Positions 1-8,720 are shown, numbered from the stretch's first letter. The stretch: DNA of 64,000 nt from an uncultured Collinsella sp. (GCA_900542635.1 UQOJ01000002.1:1-64000); one strand, 5' to 3'. A program made the numbers and translations. Notes: generated by a model not told the origin, from the sequence alone.

Positions 1-900
1 GGGATCAGCCATGCGACCGGCAGCGTTTAAGCGGGGAATGAGCGAGAATGACAGGCCATCCGCCGTAATGCTCGAAAGGTCCGCCTTGGCGAGCGCGGCA
101 AGCGCGATATAGCCCGGGCGAGCGGTTACGCGCATCTGCTGGATGCCCTCGGCAACCAGCGCGCGGTTCTCGGGCGTGAGCGGCATCATGTCGGACACGG
201 TGCCCAGCGCCGCGACCTCGATTAGCGAACGCCAATACGACGGCTTGCCCAGACGCTCGCCCAGGACTTGCACCAACTTGAGTGCCACGCCGGCACCGGC
301 AAGCTCACGCGAAGGACCATCGTCATCGAGCTTAGGGTCGGTCAGGGGTACGCCCTGCGGCACCTGATCGGAGGGCTCGTGATGGTCCGTGACCACCAAA
401 TCGATCCCCAGACTCTCCAGATAGGAGACCTCTTCCTTGGCAGCAATACCGTTATCGACGGTCACAATCAGGTTGGGTTGAGCGAGCTCGTTGACGCGGT
501 CGAGCGCCGCGCGCGAAAGACCGTAGCCCTCATCAAAGCGATGCGGAATAAACGGCGTGACATCGGCGCCAAACGTGCGCAGCGCCTCGGTCAACAGGCA
601 GGTCGACGTAATACCGTCAACGTCAAAATCGCCAAAGACGGCGATACGCTCGTGGCTGCGAATAGCACGCTCAACGCGGTCGGCGACGACCACCATGCCC
701 GGAATAACGAGTGGGTCCGCCCAGTCGCGATCGAGCGAAGGCGTCAAAAACAGCTGGCCTTCCTCGATGGATGTAATGCCGTGCGCAACCATAATGCGCG
801 CCACCAGCCCGGGTATGCCCAGGCCAGCCGAAAGCTCCTTTTCGAGCTCGGGGTTTTGCTGAGCGACCGCCCAGCGATGCGTCGTCTTAAGCGATGACAT
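1..900 (-). CDS. recJ: Single-stranded-DNA-specific exonuclease RecJ (3' end cut by window edge)
   Basis: The 300 visible codons encode the N-terminal part of RecJ, a 5'-3' single-strand DNA exonuclease of recombination and mismatch repair. The DHH-phosphoesterase metal motifs are all visible: DFDVDG at about residues 91-96, TVDNGI at 147-152 and VTDHHE at 170-175, followed by LAGAGVALKL near 201. The ATG at 898-900 has a G-rich stretch (GGGGGTGG) about 8 bases upstream. The frame stays open to base 1, so the DHHA1 and C-terminal domains lie outside the window. A short reading frame with its own Shine-Dalgarno sequence overlaps the start (887-952). The family call is secure; the C-terminal domain content cannot be judged. 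Confidence 0.95.
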   Translation of the reverse strand, partial: MSSLKTTHRWAVAQQNPELEKELSAGLGIPGLVARIMVAHGITSIEEGQLFLTPSLDRDWADPLVIPGMVVVADRVERAIRSHERIAVFGDFDVDGITSTCLLTEALRTFGADVTPFIPHRFDEGYGLSRAALDRVNELAQPNLIVTVDNGIAAKEEVSYLESLGIDLVVTDHHEPSDQVPQGVPLTDPKLDDDGPSRELAGAGVALKLVQVLGERLGKPSYWRSLIEVAALGTVSDMMPLTPENRALVAEGIQQMRVTARPGYIALAALAKADLSSITADGLSFSLIPRLNAAGRMADP

Positions 901-952
901 AGGCGCCCACCCCCGATAGGGGCAGGTCGCCGCGATACCTCTCACGGTTCAT
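887..952 (-). CDS. Possible 21-codon upstream reading frame overlapping the recJ start
   Basis: An ATG at 950-952 is preceded by AGAGGA nine bases upstream and opens a 21-residue frame (begins MNRERYRGDL) whose TAA lies at 887-889, inside recJ in another frame. The frame overlaps the recJ start by 14 bases, an arrangement compatible with translational coupling. No function is recognised and the peptide may simply be chance. Conservation of the frame in related genomes would decide. Confidence 0.3.
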   Translation of the reverse strand: MNRERYRGDLPLSGVGAYVIA

Positions 953-1008
953 AGCGATGAGTCCTCTGTGCATGCCCGCTTCGGCAGGCAGATCTGTTGA
1001 ACGGATTT

Positions 1009-1014
1009 ATTATA
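1009..1014 (-). promoter_or_regulatory. Likely -10 element of the recJ promoter
   Basis: Read on the minus strand the sequence is a perfect TATAAT about 110 bases upstream of the recJ start. No good -35 hexamer sits 16-18 bases further upstream (TGTTGT is the best), so the assignment rests on the -10 box alone. Confidence 0.4.
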
Positions 1015-1175
1015 CCGTGCAGCGCGGACGCACAACATCCAGCACGCCGTGGTTTCGATAAACGAGGGCGGTAATAGCCTCGAAATAATCGAGCGTTTCA
1101 GCCACACGGACGCATGCGAGCGTCTAGCATATCCATTCAAAACGGATTCACGAGCAAAGGGAGTCACAAGAGCAT

Positions 1176-2174
1176 ATGAAGCAATGGGTTGGACTGGGCA
1201 AATTTCTCGCAGGACATATGCAGGTCATCGTTCCGATTTGCGTGGCGCTCGGCGTGCTCTTTCCCCAGCAGATTGGCGTGCTCAAGCCCATTGTTCCCGC
1301 CCTCTTCGCCTTTATGACGTTTCAGGGTGCGCTCAGCAACACCTTCCACCAGGTAGCCGAGGTGTTCCGCCGTCCCCTGCACCTGATTTTGGCACTGCTC
1401 GTCTCGGCGGCGCTTATTCCCATCGCGGCCTATGCCATGGGCTCACTGTTCTTTGGCTCCAACCCCAACCTTGTCTGCGGCATCGTGCTCGAGTACAGCG
1501 TGCCCGTGGCCGTCACCGCCTTTATGTGGATCAGCATGTTCGGCGGCAACGGCCCGCTCGCGCTCACCATCATCCTGACGTCCTCGGTTATATCGCCTGT
1601 GACGATTCCGCTCACGCTCAAGCTCCTGCTGGGTGCCACCGTCGCAATCGATGTGCCGAGCATGATGCAGAACATGGCCTTTATGATTGCCATCCCCGCC
1701 ATCCTCGGCATTGTAATCAACGAACTTACGCGCGGCTGGGGACACGAGAGGCTCTCCCCCGCGCTCTCGCCCGCCTGCAAGTTCATGATGATGGGCGTTA
1801 TTGCCTCCAACTCCACCGCCATGAGCGAGTACGTGCTACACATGAACGCGGTGCGCCTGGAAGTCGCCCTCTTTATTCTGGTGTTCGCCATCAGCGGTTT
1901 TGTCGTGGGCATTCTGGTCGCCCGCGCATTGCACCTGCCGTATAGCGAGACGACCACCATGTGCTTTACCTGCGGCATGCGCAACATCTCTTCGGGTGCC
2001 GTCATCGCCACACAGTATTTTCCCGGCGAGGTCGTGTTTCCCGTCATGTGCGGCACCCTGTTTCAGCAGGTGCTCGCCTCGCTTATCGGGCATCTCTTTG
2101 AGCGTCTGACCGGCGAGGAGCGTGCCGTCCAGCGCAAGCAGGTCGAGGCCGGCCGCGATGCCATGGCACGCTAG
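1176..2174 (+). CDS. BASS-family (bile acid:sodium symporter-like) transporter
   Basis: A 332-residue hydrophobic protein with about nine to ten predicted membrane helices. Two features match the bile acid/sodium symporter superfamily: the early FMTFQGAL segment in helix 2-3 and the late GMRNISSGAVIATQYF segment, which corresponds to the conserved GxRN cross-over region. Members move bile acids, pyruvate, pantothenate or keto acids with sodium; the substrate cannot be read from sequence. The ATG at 1176 follows AAAGGGAG about 12 bases upstream. The gene is monocistronic, divergent from recJ and convergent with the DUF4931 gene 22 bases downstream, with no clear terminator between them. A bile-acid role is plausible in a gut bacterium but is not shown. 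Confidence 0.8.
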   Translation: MKQWVGLGKFLAGHMQVIVPICVALGVLFPQQIGVLKPIVPALFAFMTFQGALSNTFHQVAEVFRRPLHLILALLVSAALIPIAAYAMGSLFFGSNPNLVCGIVLEYSVPVAVTAFMWISMFGGNGPLALTIILTSSVISPVTIPLTLKLLLGATVAIDVPSMMQNMAFMIAIPAILGIVINELTRGWGHERLSPALSPACKFMMMGVIASNSTAMSEYVLHMNAVRLEVALFILVFAISGFVVGILVARALHLPYSETTTMCFTCGMRNISSGAVIATQYFPGEVVFPVMCGTLFQQVLASLIGHLFERLTGEERAVQRKQVEAGRDAMAR

Positions 2175-2195
2175 ACTGTCCGCATTACGCGGGTG

Positions 2196-3002
2196 TTAGT
2201 CTTGCCATACGAGCGTTTCCAGATGCGCACGCAGGCGCTCAGCATCGATATCGAGCGTCGTCTCGGCATTGACCTGGGCCAAACGATAGCCAACAAAGTA
2301 GGGCGAAACCACCCAACGCGGAAGCGCCTTGGCAATGGTCCGACCGCCCAGGTGATAGAAGAACAGGTTATACGACTCTGCACGACCGCCATGGTGCTCG
2401 TGCAAGATATAGCGCAGAGCTACCTGGATTGCATCGGCGAAGAGATCCGCCTCGGCTTGGTCTCTCGTGTCATCGCTGGCGGCGATTCCCTGCGGGGCTG
2501 AAACGTTGATCTCAAAGAACCCCATGATCGGTTCGGTTGAGATATTGACCGAGATCCTCCCCTGTTGCCAGACATTGATGCCTTCGAAATTGGCAGAAGT
2601 CAGCGAAGTGTAGCCGTCTTCCTGCTCCAAACCCACAATCTGCATGTGCGGATGCACGAGACTACCGCCCGAGAGCGGACCCTTGTTCTTGTACATGAGC
2701 ACACTGCGGTACTGTTGGGAATCGATCATCTGCTGCCAACAGCCCAGGGCAAACCGCATCACATGATGCAGCTCATCCGGTTCATAGGTCACCAGGTCGG
2801 CGTCGTGATTGGCAGACTCGATCAATACGGTCTGACGTGTGGCCCGCAAGGTCTTGAACTTATTCTCGAGCCAGATACAGTCACCATCGCGCTGGATGAT
2901 GTTGGCAAGTCCCTCCGTGTCGCAAAAGGGGCACGCGGTGCCAGGGCGACGATTATCGTCGGGCTTACCGCTCGCCTGCTGAACGTCAAATACCAGCGCC
3001 AC
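2196..3002 (-). CDS. DUF4931 / GalT-like HIT-superfamily protein
   Basis: A 268-residue protein resembling galactose-1-phosphate uridylyltransferases of the HIT superfamily. CPFC at residues 24-27 looks like half of a zinc site. The active-site-type motif HPHMQI at 117-122 contains the HxHxQ signature, in which the middle histidine would carry a covalent nucleotide. The overall pattern fits the DUF4931 group, whose substrate is unknown to me; it is shorter than true GalT (about 350 residues). It begins three bases after the cutC stop codon, so both genes very probably share a transcript. A nucleotidyl transferase or hydrolase acting on a sugar phosphate is a family-level guess only. Confidence 0.7.
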   Translation of the reverse strand: MALVFDVQQASGKPDDNRRPGTACPFCDTEGLANIIQRDGDCIWLENKFKTLRATRQTVLIESANHDADLVTYEPDELHHVMRFALGCWQQMIDSQQYRSVLMYKNKGPLSGGSLVHPHMQIVGLEQEDGYTSLTSANFEGINVWQQGRISVNISTEPIMGFFEINVSAPQGIAASDDTRDQAEADLFADAIQVALRYILHEHHGGRAESYNLFFYHLGGRTIAKALPRWVVSPYFVGYRLAQVNAETTLDIDAERLRAHLETLVWQD

Positions 3003-3005
3003 GGG

Positions 3006-3683
3006 TTATACCTCCAGCGGCACGATCTTGGTGCCATGGAGCTCGGAGACGCCTAGCGCCGCCGCGACCGCGTCGCGATTTGCCGTAGTGATGCCGCCGC
3101 CGGGAAGGATGGTCAAACGATCGCCCGCATACTCGATTAAACGAGCCAGGTAATCGAAATTATCCTCGATCGACGTACCGGCAGCGCCGCCATGCGTGAG
3201 GATGCGCGTAACGCCGCAGTCGGCAAGTGTATCAATCGCATCGAGCTGAGCCTCGGGCGAGAGCTGATCAAACGCCATGTGGAAGGTGATGTCGATGGGC
3301 TCACGCTTGCATTCCTCGGTCGCGCAGCCCGCGGCCATCACGAGAGCGCCCAACGTAAGCTCGTCGAGCGCCCATCCGCCAGCGCAGGGCTTGCAGCTGC
3401 CAAAGACCAAGCCGTCAACGCCGGCGCTTACGGCAAGGCCCAGGTCCATCTCCATCATGCGCAGCTCGTCTTGGTTGTAATGAAAGTCACCGCCACGCGG
3501 GCGAATCATGCACATCACTCGCGCGTCATGCTCGTGAGCATAGCTGACTGTAGCGCTGATAACACCGGCCGAGGGTGTAGTGCCACCGACGGCAAGGTTG
3601 TCGCACAGTTCAATACGCCTTGCACCGGCATCGATAGCCGCCGGCACCCGCTCAAAGTTCTCGGCACAAAACTCGTACAGCAT
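3006..3683 (-). CDS. cutC: CutC family protein (putative copper homeostasis)
   Basis: A 225-residue TIM-barrel protein of the CutC family. Diagnostic segments are RIELCDNLAVGGTTPS near the N-terminus, the MIRPRGGDFHY strand, the DITFHMAFDQ strand and the C-terminal ILPGGGITTAN loop. The ATG at 3683 was chosen because CTTTGGGGG lies about eight bases upstream and because homologues begin at this MLYEF-type start; the frame stays open further upstream without family similarity. CutC was named for copper tolerance in Escherichia coli, but the direct biochemical function is unsettled. It is the first gene of a pair with the GalT-like gene at 2196-3002. A large inverted repeat (3742-3810) lies in its promoter region. 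Confidence 0.88.
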   Translation of the reverse strand: MLYEFCAENFERVPAAIDAGARRIELCDNLAVGGTTPSAGVISATVSYAHEHDARVMCMIRPRGGDFHYNQDELRMMEMDLGLAVSAGVDGLVFGSCKPCAGGWALDELTLGALVMAAGCATEECKREPIDITFHMAFDQLSPEAQLDAIDTLADCGVTRILTHGGAAGTSIEDNFDYLARLIEYAGDRLTILPGGGITTANRDAVAAALGVSELHGTKIVPLEV

Positions 3684-3741
3684 AGATAGACCCCCAAAGA
3701 CAGCAGATGTTTTCCGACGGGCATTGTCACACATCCCCATG

Positions 3742-3810
3742 AAGTTGCAGTGGAATAGGGACTCTTTTGGCCTCTGGAGCCCGTATTCAGTCCCTATTTC
3801 ACCGCAACTT
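3742..3810. repeat. 69-bp imperfect inverted repeat upstream of cutC
   Basis: Left arm 3742-3763 and right arm 3789-3810 are 22-base inverted copies with two mismatches (both G-T wobbles), separated by 25 bases. Each arm contains AATAGGGACT or its complement. The repeat sits between the cutC start and the livF terminator and resembles a palindromic repetitive unit rather than an ordinary terminator, since there is no T-run. Confidence 0.6.
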
Positions 3811-3811
3811 A

Positions 3812-3848
3812 AAAAGGGGCGCTGACTGAGATAGTCAGCGCCCCTTTT
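3812..3848 (-). terminator. Intrinsic terminator after livF
   Basis: A perfect 16-base stem (3812-3827 with 3833-3848) and a five-base loop; it ends in TTTT on both strands, so it could also act on transcripts from the other side. It lies 11 bases past the livF stop codon. Confidence 0.85.
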
Positions 3849-3858
3849 GTTAGGTGGG

Positions 3859-4572
3859 TTAGCCTCCGAGGTAGGCTTTGCGGACGTTGTCGTCATGCAG
3901 GAGCTCTTGGCCGGTGCCGGTCATGGTGATTTTGCCGGTCTCGAGCACGTAACCGCGCGTGGCGATGGAAAGCGCCATCTGCGCGTTTTGCTCGACCAGA
4001 AGCACCGTGGTGCCGGCCTTGTGCAGGTCCTCGACAATCTGGAAGATCTGTTCGATCAGAATCGGTGCCAGACCCATGGAAGGTTCGTCGAGCATGAGCA
4101 GCTTGGGGTTACTCATAAGGGCGCGCCCCATAACGAGCATCTGCTGCTCGCCGCCTGAAAGGGTGCCGGCGACCTGGCGACGACGTTCCTTCAGGCGCGG
4201 GAACTGCTCGTAGACGCGCTCCAGGCCCGGAGCCACCGTGGACTTGGGCTGCGTATAGGCGCCCATCTCCAGGTTCTCCTCGACCGTCATCTGCAAAAAG
4301 GCGCGACGTCCCTCGGGCACCTGGGCCAGGCCCTTGCTTACCAGCTTATCAGCGGGCGTATGAGTAATGTCCTCGCCCATAAACTTGATGGAGCCGGTCT
4401 TGGAACGCAGCAGGCCCGAGACAGTCTTGAGCGTTGTGGACTTGCCGGCACCGTTCGCACCGATCAGGGCCACGATCTCGCCCTCGTTAACGTTAAAGGA
4501 GATGTCCTTGATGGCGTGGATGGCGCCGTACCAGACGTTGATGTTGTAGACGGAAAGCATCGGCTCTGCCAT
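3859..4572 (-). CDS. livF: Branched-chain amino acid ABC transporter ATPase LivF
   Basis: A 237-residue ABC ATPase of the LivF type, which with LivG powers uptake of leucine, isoleucine and valine. Walker A is GANGAGKST (about 38-46), the signature LSGGEQQML comes near 138, and Walker B is LLMLDEPSMGLAP. The SMGLAP segment after Walker B and the C-terminal YLGG are typical of LivF rather than LivG. The ATG at 4572 abuts the livG stop codon. It is the last gene of livK-livH-livM-livG-livF, followed at once by a strong terminator. Confidence 0.95.
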   Translation of the reverse strand: MAEPMLSVYNINVWYGAIHAIKDISFNVNEGEIVALIGANGAGKSTTLKTVSGLLRSKTGSIKFMGEDITHTPADKLVSKGLAQVPEGRRAFLQMTVEENLEMGAYTQPKSTVAPGLERVYEQFPRLKERRRQVAGTLSGGEQQMLVMGRALMSNPKLLMLDEPSMGLAPILIEQIFQIVEDLHKAGTTVLLVEQNAQMALSIATRGYVLETGKITMTGTGQELLHDDNVRKAYLGG

Positions 4573-5433
4573 TTAGTTCTCCCCCTTATCCTGCTTGCCC
4601 AGATATGCCTCGATAACGGCGTCGTTGTTCTGGATTTCCTCGGCCGTGCCCTTGGCGATGACCTTACCAAAGTTGAGCACGCAGATACCCTCGCAAATAT
4701 TCATGACGAGCGACATGTCGTGCTCGATAAGCATGATGGCAATGCCGAAGGTGTCGCGAATCTTAACGATGTTCTCCATGAGCTCCGCGGTCTCGGACGG
4801 GTTCATGCCGGCGGCAGGCTCGTCGAGCAACAGCAGTTTGGGGTTGGTGGCAAGCGCGCGGACGATCTCCAGACGACGCTGGGCGCCGTAAGGCAGCGAG
4901 CCGGCCTGCTCGTTTGCCAGATGCTCCATATCAAAGATGGACAGCAGCTCCATGGCGCGCTCGTGAGCAGCCTTCTCGTGCTTCCAATACGTCGGCAGGC
5001 GCAGCACGCCCTCAAAGCCGGAGTAACGCTCCTGGTTATGCAGGCCGACCTTAACGTTATCCTCCACCGTCATGGTATTAAACAGGCGAATGTTCTGGAA
5101 GGTACGGGCAATACCCATGCGGTTGACCTGGTAGACCGACTTGCCCGAGGTGTCCTCACCGTCGAGCAGGATGGTGCCGTGCGTGGGCTGATACACCTTG
5201 GTGAGCAGGTTGAAGACCGTGGTCTTACCGGCGCCGTTGGGGCCGATCAGACCGGCAATCTCGGTCTTGCCGATAGTCAGGCTAAAGTCGTCGACTGCCT
5301 TAAGGCCACCGAACTCAATGCCCAGATGGATGCACTCGAGTGCCGGGCGCTCGCCTAGGTCACGGTCGGGAACGATGGCGCCAGAAGGATACGGGACCAT
5401 CTTGCCCTTGTTGAACTCAAATTTACTGGGCAT
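4573..5433 (-). CDS. livG: Branched-chain amino acid ABC transporter ATPase LivG
   Basis: A 286-residue ABC ATPase. Walker A is GPNGAGKTT (about 64-72), the family segment VYQPTHGTILLDGED follows, the signature region reads LPYGAQRRLEI, and Walker B is LLLLDEPAAGMNPSE, the AAGMNP form being characteristic of LivG. The start at 5433 is set by AAGGAGG about eight bases upstream; this places the start 11 bases inside livM, so translation is probably coupled. About 30 extra residues precede the usual N-terminus. It works as a heterodimer with LivF on the LivH/LivM permease. Confidence 0.94.
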   Translation of the reverse strand: MPSKFEFNKGKMVPYPSGAIVPDRDLGERPALECIHLGIEFGGLKAVDDFSLTIGKTEIAGLIGPNGAGKTTVFNLLTKVYQPTHGTILLDGEDTSGKSVYQVNRMGIARTFQNIRLFNTMTVEDNVKVGLHNQERYSGFEGVLRLPTYWKHEKAAHERAMELLSIFDMEHLANEQAGSLPYGAQRRLEIVRALATNPKLLLLDEPAAGMNPSETAELMENIVKIRDTFGIAIMLIEHDMSLVMNICEGICVLNFGKVIAKGTAEEIQNNDAVIEAYLGKQDKGEN

Positions 5434-6502
5434 CGGCTGCCACCTCCTTCTTGGAAGCAAAGCGGTCCTTGACGCGACCGAAGAACGCCTTGAGCTGCGG
5501 GTTGTTGGTAAAGATCATGACCAGGATCAACACGATGGCGTAGATGAGCATGCGGTAGTCCGAGAACTGACGGAGCAGCTCGGGAAGCACCGTGAGCAGC
5601 GCCGCCGCGATGACGGAGCCGCGCATATTGCCCAGACCGCCCAGGACCACGAACACCAGGATGAGAATGGACGTGTTGAAGTCGAACTTGGTGGCGGAGA
5701 GCTGCGAGAAGTTACCGCCGAAGAGGGCTCCGGCAGCACCGGCGAGGGCAGCGGAAACCACGAAGGCGATCATGCGGTACTCGGTGACGGAGATGCCTAC
5801 GGACTCGGCTGCAATCTTGTTATCGCGCACGGCCATAATGGCACGGCCGGTACGGCTGCGAACCAGGTTGAGCACGATCACGAGTGCGACCATGACCAGG
5901 ATGGCACCGGCGAGGAAGGTCGAGTACGTCGACACGCCCGAGGCGCCCTGGGCGCCCTTGATGATGGCGGTGCCGTCCTCGAGCAGGTGCAGGTCGTCGA
6001 TCGTAGAGTTGCCCGTGATGTTAAAGATCACGTGCAGGCCGCGGGAGTCGACGCCCACAATGAGGCAGGTGACGATCTCTTTGATGATCTCGCCAAAAGC
6101 CAGGGTCACGATAGCCAGATAGTCGCCGCTCAGGCGCAGGACCGGGATGCCAATCAAGAAGCCCAGGATAGCGGCAGCGATGGCGCCGACCACGATGCTG
6201 ATGACAAGACGTATTGGATCGGAGGGAACGGCGCTCTCGAGGGCGACCGCAGTAACGATGCCCGTATAGGCGCCGACGCTCATAAAGCCCGCGTGGCCCA
6301 GCGACAAGTCGCCCGCGATGCCGACGACGAGGTTAAGGGAGATGGCCATGACGATATAGGCCGTGATGGGAACCAGCTGACCGGCGATCATGCGCGGAAT
6401 CATGTGGTTAGACTGCATAAAGAACACGATGGCGAAGGCCACGATGCACATGGCGTACGTGACAAAGTCGTGACGCGTCTGCTTGTCTTTAAGAAACTTC
6501 AT
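5423..6502 (-). CDS. livM: Branched-chain amino acid ABC transporter permease LivM
   Basis: A 359-residue membrane permease with roughly ten helices. The segments AISLNLVVGIAGDLSLGHAGFMSVGAY and, near the C-terminus, FVVLGGLGNMRGSVIAA are hallmarks of LivM; the cytoplasmic loop GRAIMAVRDNKIAAESVGI is the coupling-helix region that touches the ATPases. The ATG at 6502 is preferred (AGGTGA five bases upstream), but an in-frame GTG at 6511, directly after the livH stop, is possible. Its 3' end overlaps livG by 11 bases. It pairs with LivH to form the channel. Confidence 0.94.
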   Translation of the reverse strand: MKFLKDKQTRHDFVTYAMCIVAFAIVFFMQSNHMIPRMIAGQLVPITAYIVMAISLNLVVGIAGDLSLGHAGFMSVGAYTGIVTAVALESAVPSDPIRLVISIVVGAIAAAILGFLIGIPVLRLSGDYLAIVTLAFGEIIKEIVTCLIVGVDSRGLHVIFNITGNSTIDDLHLLEDGTAIIKGAQGASGVSTYSTFLAGAILVMVALVIVLNLVRSRTGRAIMAVRDNKIAAESVGISVTEYRMIAFVVSAALAGAAGALFGGNFSQLSATKFDFNTSILILVFVVLGGLGNMRGSVIAAALLTVLPELLRQFSDYRMLIYAIVLILVMIFTNNPQLKAFFGRVKDRFASKKEVAADAQ

Positions 6503-6511
6503 AACGCTCAC

Positions 6512-7393
6512 CTACACCTTCTCGGGGACGTACTTGCCCAAGAGGCCGGCAGGCTTGACGAGCAGGACGATGATCAGAACACCAAAGACGATGGAGTTGG
6601 CAAGACTCGTGGAAATGTAAGCCTGCGCCATCGCCTCGATGATGCCGATGAGAATGCCACCGACAAAGGCACCGGGGATGGAGCCGATGCCGCCGAAGAC
6701 GGCGGCGTCGAAGGCCTTGATGCCAGGCATGGCACCCGTCGTGGGCTGCAGCACCGGCGAGTAGGAGCACAGGAGCACGCCGGCGATGGCGGCAAGCGCC
6801 GAGCCGATGGCAAACGTCATCGAGATGGTGCGGTTGACGTTGATGCCCATGAGCTGAGCGGCGGCCTTGTCCTCGGACACGGCGCGCATGGCCTTGCCCA
6901 TCTTGGTCTTACCTGTAAAGAACATCAGGCCGGCCATGATAACCAGGCAGGCGACGATGGTGACGAGCGAGACGGCGCTTACGTTGAACTTGGCCAAGAA
7001 CTCCGGCACCTGGAAGGTGACGAGCGAAGTGAAGTTCTTGGGCGTGGCACCCCACAGAAGCTGCGCGGCGTTCTGCAGGAAGTAAGACACGCCGATAGCC
7101 GTGATCAGAACGGCCAGCGGGCCTGCTTGGCGCAGCGGCTTATAGGCCAGACCCTCGATGAGAACGCCGAGAACCGTGCAGACCACACAAGAAAGAATTA
7201 CAGATACCCAGCCCGGGAGGCCGAGATACGACGTGGCGCAGAACGAGACATAGGCACCGACCATGATGACGTCGCCGTGAGCGAAGTTCAGCATCTTGGC
7301 GATACCGTAGACCATGGTGTAGCCCAACGCGATGATGGCGTAGACGCTGCCCATGGACAGGCCGTTGACCAGGTATTGGATAAAGACCGTCAT
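6512..7393 (-). CDS. livH: Branched-chain amino acid ABC transporter permease LivH
   Basis: A 293-residue permease with about eight helices. Diagnostic segments are LVNGLSMGSVYAIIALGYTMVYGIAKMLNFAHGDVIMVGAY split over helices 1-2, the coupling loop GKAMRAVSEDKAAAQLMGIN and the late FDAAVFGGIGSIPGAFVGG stretch. The ATG at 7393 has GGGGG nine bases upstream; the frame stays open further upstream without permease similarity. About 140 bases and two hairpins separate it from the binding-protein gene, a usual place for differential expression of the abundant lipoprotein over the membrane genes. Confidence 0.94.
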   Translation of the reverse strand: MTVFIQYLVNGLSMGSVYAIIALGYTMVYGIAKMLNFAHGDVIMVGAYVSFCATSYLGLPGWVSVILSCVVCTVLGVLIEGLAYKPLRQAGPLAVLITAIGVSYFLQNAAQLLWGATPKNFTSLVTFQVPEFLAKFNVSAVSLVTIVACLVIMAGLMFFTGKTKMGKAMRAVSEDKAAAQLMGINVNRTISMTFAIGSALAAIAGVLLCSYSPVLQPTTGAMPGIKAFDAAVFGGIGSIPGAFVGGILIGIIEAMAQAYISTSLANSIVFGVLIIVLLVKPAGLLGKYVPEKV

Positions 7394-7440
7394 GTTCCAC
7401 ATCCCCCTTTCGAATAGGTTTCCAGTTGATGTATGAAACA

Positions 7441-7501
7441 GGGACGTTACATCGTCCCTAGATACCAAGCAAGCAGGGAAGGCCAAAACCTCCCCTGCTT
7501 G
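7441..7501 (-). promoter_or_regulatory. Two hairpins between the binding-protein gene and livH
   Basis: A 13-base stem (7470-7482 with 7489-7501, one mismatch, six-base loop) is followed on the minus strand by a second short hairpin, GGGACG paired with CGTCCC (7441-7458). Neither has a T-run. They probably stabilise the upstream lipoprotein message or partially attenuate transcription into livH; this is inferred from position. Confidence 0.5.
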
Positions 7502-7532
7502 GGATCAAAACCGCTCTATGTAAGGCGGCCAA

Positions 7533-8720
7533 TTAGGCCTGTACGTACTTGCCGTCGGTGATGACGTACGCCGTGGGCTCCTTCTGGACCTGGCCCTTAT
7601 CGTTCCAGGTGAGCTTGCCGGTCAGACCGTCAACGGTAATCTTGAGCATAGCCTTGGACAGCTTCTCGGCGGCCTCAGTCGGGTCGGCGTCGACACCAAG
7701 ACCGGCCTCCTTGAGGGCCTCGGCCACCGCGTGCACGCCGTCGTAGGCGTCGGCGGCAAACTGGTCGGGGGTATCGCCGTACTTATCCTTGTAAGCGTTG
7801 ACGAAGTCGGCGTTCTTCTCGTCGTCGGCGGAGAACGGGGTCATGAGCAGCAGACCCTCAGCAAGAGAGGTATCGAAGCCCTCAACGCCCAGGATGCCGT
7901 CCATGCCGTCGCAGCCCATCATCTTGACGTCGTAGCCCATGTCCTTGGCGTTCTTGAGCAGGACGGACGCCGGCGTGTAGTAGATCGGCGCAAAGATCAT
8001 GGTGGCGCCGGCCTGCTTGGCCTTGGTCAGCTGGTTCGTAAAGCTCGTGGCGGAGTCGTCCTTAAAGGTCTCCTCGTCAACAATCTCGAGCTTGGACTCA
8101 GCGGCCTGGGCCTTAAAGGAATCTGCGATGCCCGAAGAATAGGCGTCGCCGGAGTTATAGAACAGCACGAACTTCTCGTCCGCATACTTCTGCGCCAGGA
8201 ACTTGGCAGCGTTGACACCCTGGTTGGGGTCGGTGAAGCAAACCTGGAAGACGCAATCCTTGCCGTCGGTAACGTCCTCGGAGGACGCGGACGGGGTGAT
8301 CATGAACGTCTTGGGGTCGTTACCGCACTCGGCGGCAACGGCAACCGACGCACCCGTGGTGGTCGGGCCGACGAGGGCCTGCATGCCCCAGTCAAGCAGG
8401 GTGTTGAAGGCGTTGACGGCCTTCTCGCCGTCGGCCTGGTCATCCTCGGCCTTGCTGGCAAGCGGCAGCTCCTTGGTCGAGAAATCCTTGCAGCCAAGCT
8501 CGACACCCTGGGTAACGGACTTGCCGTAGGACGCGTTGGCGCCGGTCAGCGGGCCGATGGTACCGATCTTAAACGAAGCGTCGCTCGAAGCGGAACCGCT
8601 GTCGCCGCCGTTGGAGGAGCAACCAGCTAGAATAGACATCGCCCCCAGACCTGCTGCGCTCGCGATAACGCTCCTGCGATTCATAACAGGGTTCAATGAC
8701 TTACCGGTGAGGCTCGACAT
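7533..8720 (-). CDS. Branched-chain amino acid ABC transporter substrate-binding lipoprotein (copy 2)
   Basis: A 395-residue periplasmic-binding-fold type 1 lipoprotein of the LivJ/LivK family. The N-terminus carries an RR pair (MNRRSVIASAAGLG), a hydrophobic core and the lipobox LAGC, so the mature protein would be lipid-anchored at about Cys34. The motif IGTIGPLTGANASYGKSVTQGVEL is the classical LivJ start, with the ligand-contact VGPTTTGASVAVA about 90 residues later. The start at 8720 is supported by GAGGAG seven bases upstream. It is nearly colinear with the neighbouring paralogue at 8992-10158, clearly a tandem duplication. It delivers ligand to LivHM. Confidence 0.93.
   Translation of the reverse strand: MSSLTGKSLNPVMNRRSVIASAAGLGAMSILAGCSSNGGDSGSASSDASFKIGTIGPLTGANASYGKSVTQGVELGCKDFSTKELPLASKAEDDQADGEKAVNAFNTLLDWGMQALVGPTTTGASVAVAAECGNDPKTFMITPSASSEDVTDGKDCVFQVCFTDPNQGVNAAKFLAQKYADEKFVLFYNSGDAYSSGIADSFKAQAAESKLEIVDEETFKDDSATSFTNQLTKAKQAGATMIFAPIYYTPASVLLKNAKDMGYDVKMMGCDGMDGILGVEGFDTSLAEGLLLMTPFSADDEKNADFVNAYKDKYGDTPDQFAADAYDGVHAVAEALKEAGLGVDADPTEAAEKLSKAMLKITVDGLTGKLTWNDKGQVQKEPTAYVITDGKYVQA

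Noticed and set aside
5198..7417. A 739-codon plus-strand open frame across livG, livM and livH
   Set aside because: It spans three well-supported minus-strand genes, is His/Asp/Gly-rich without motifs, and is best explained as codon-bias shadow.
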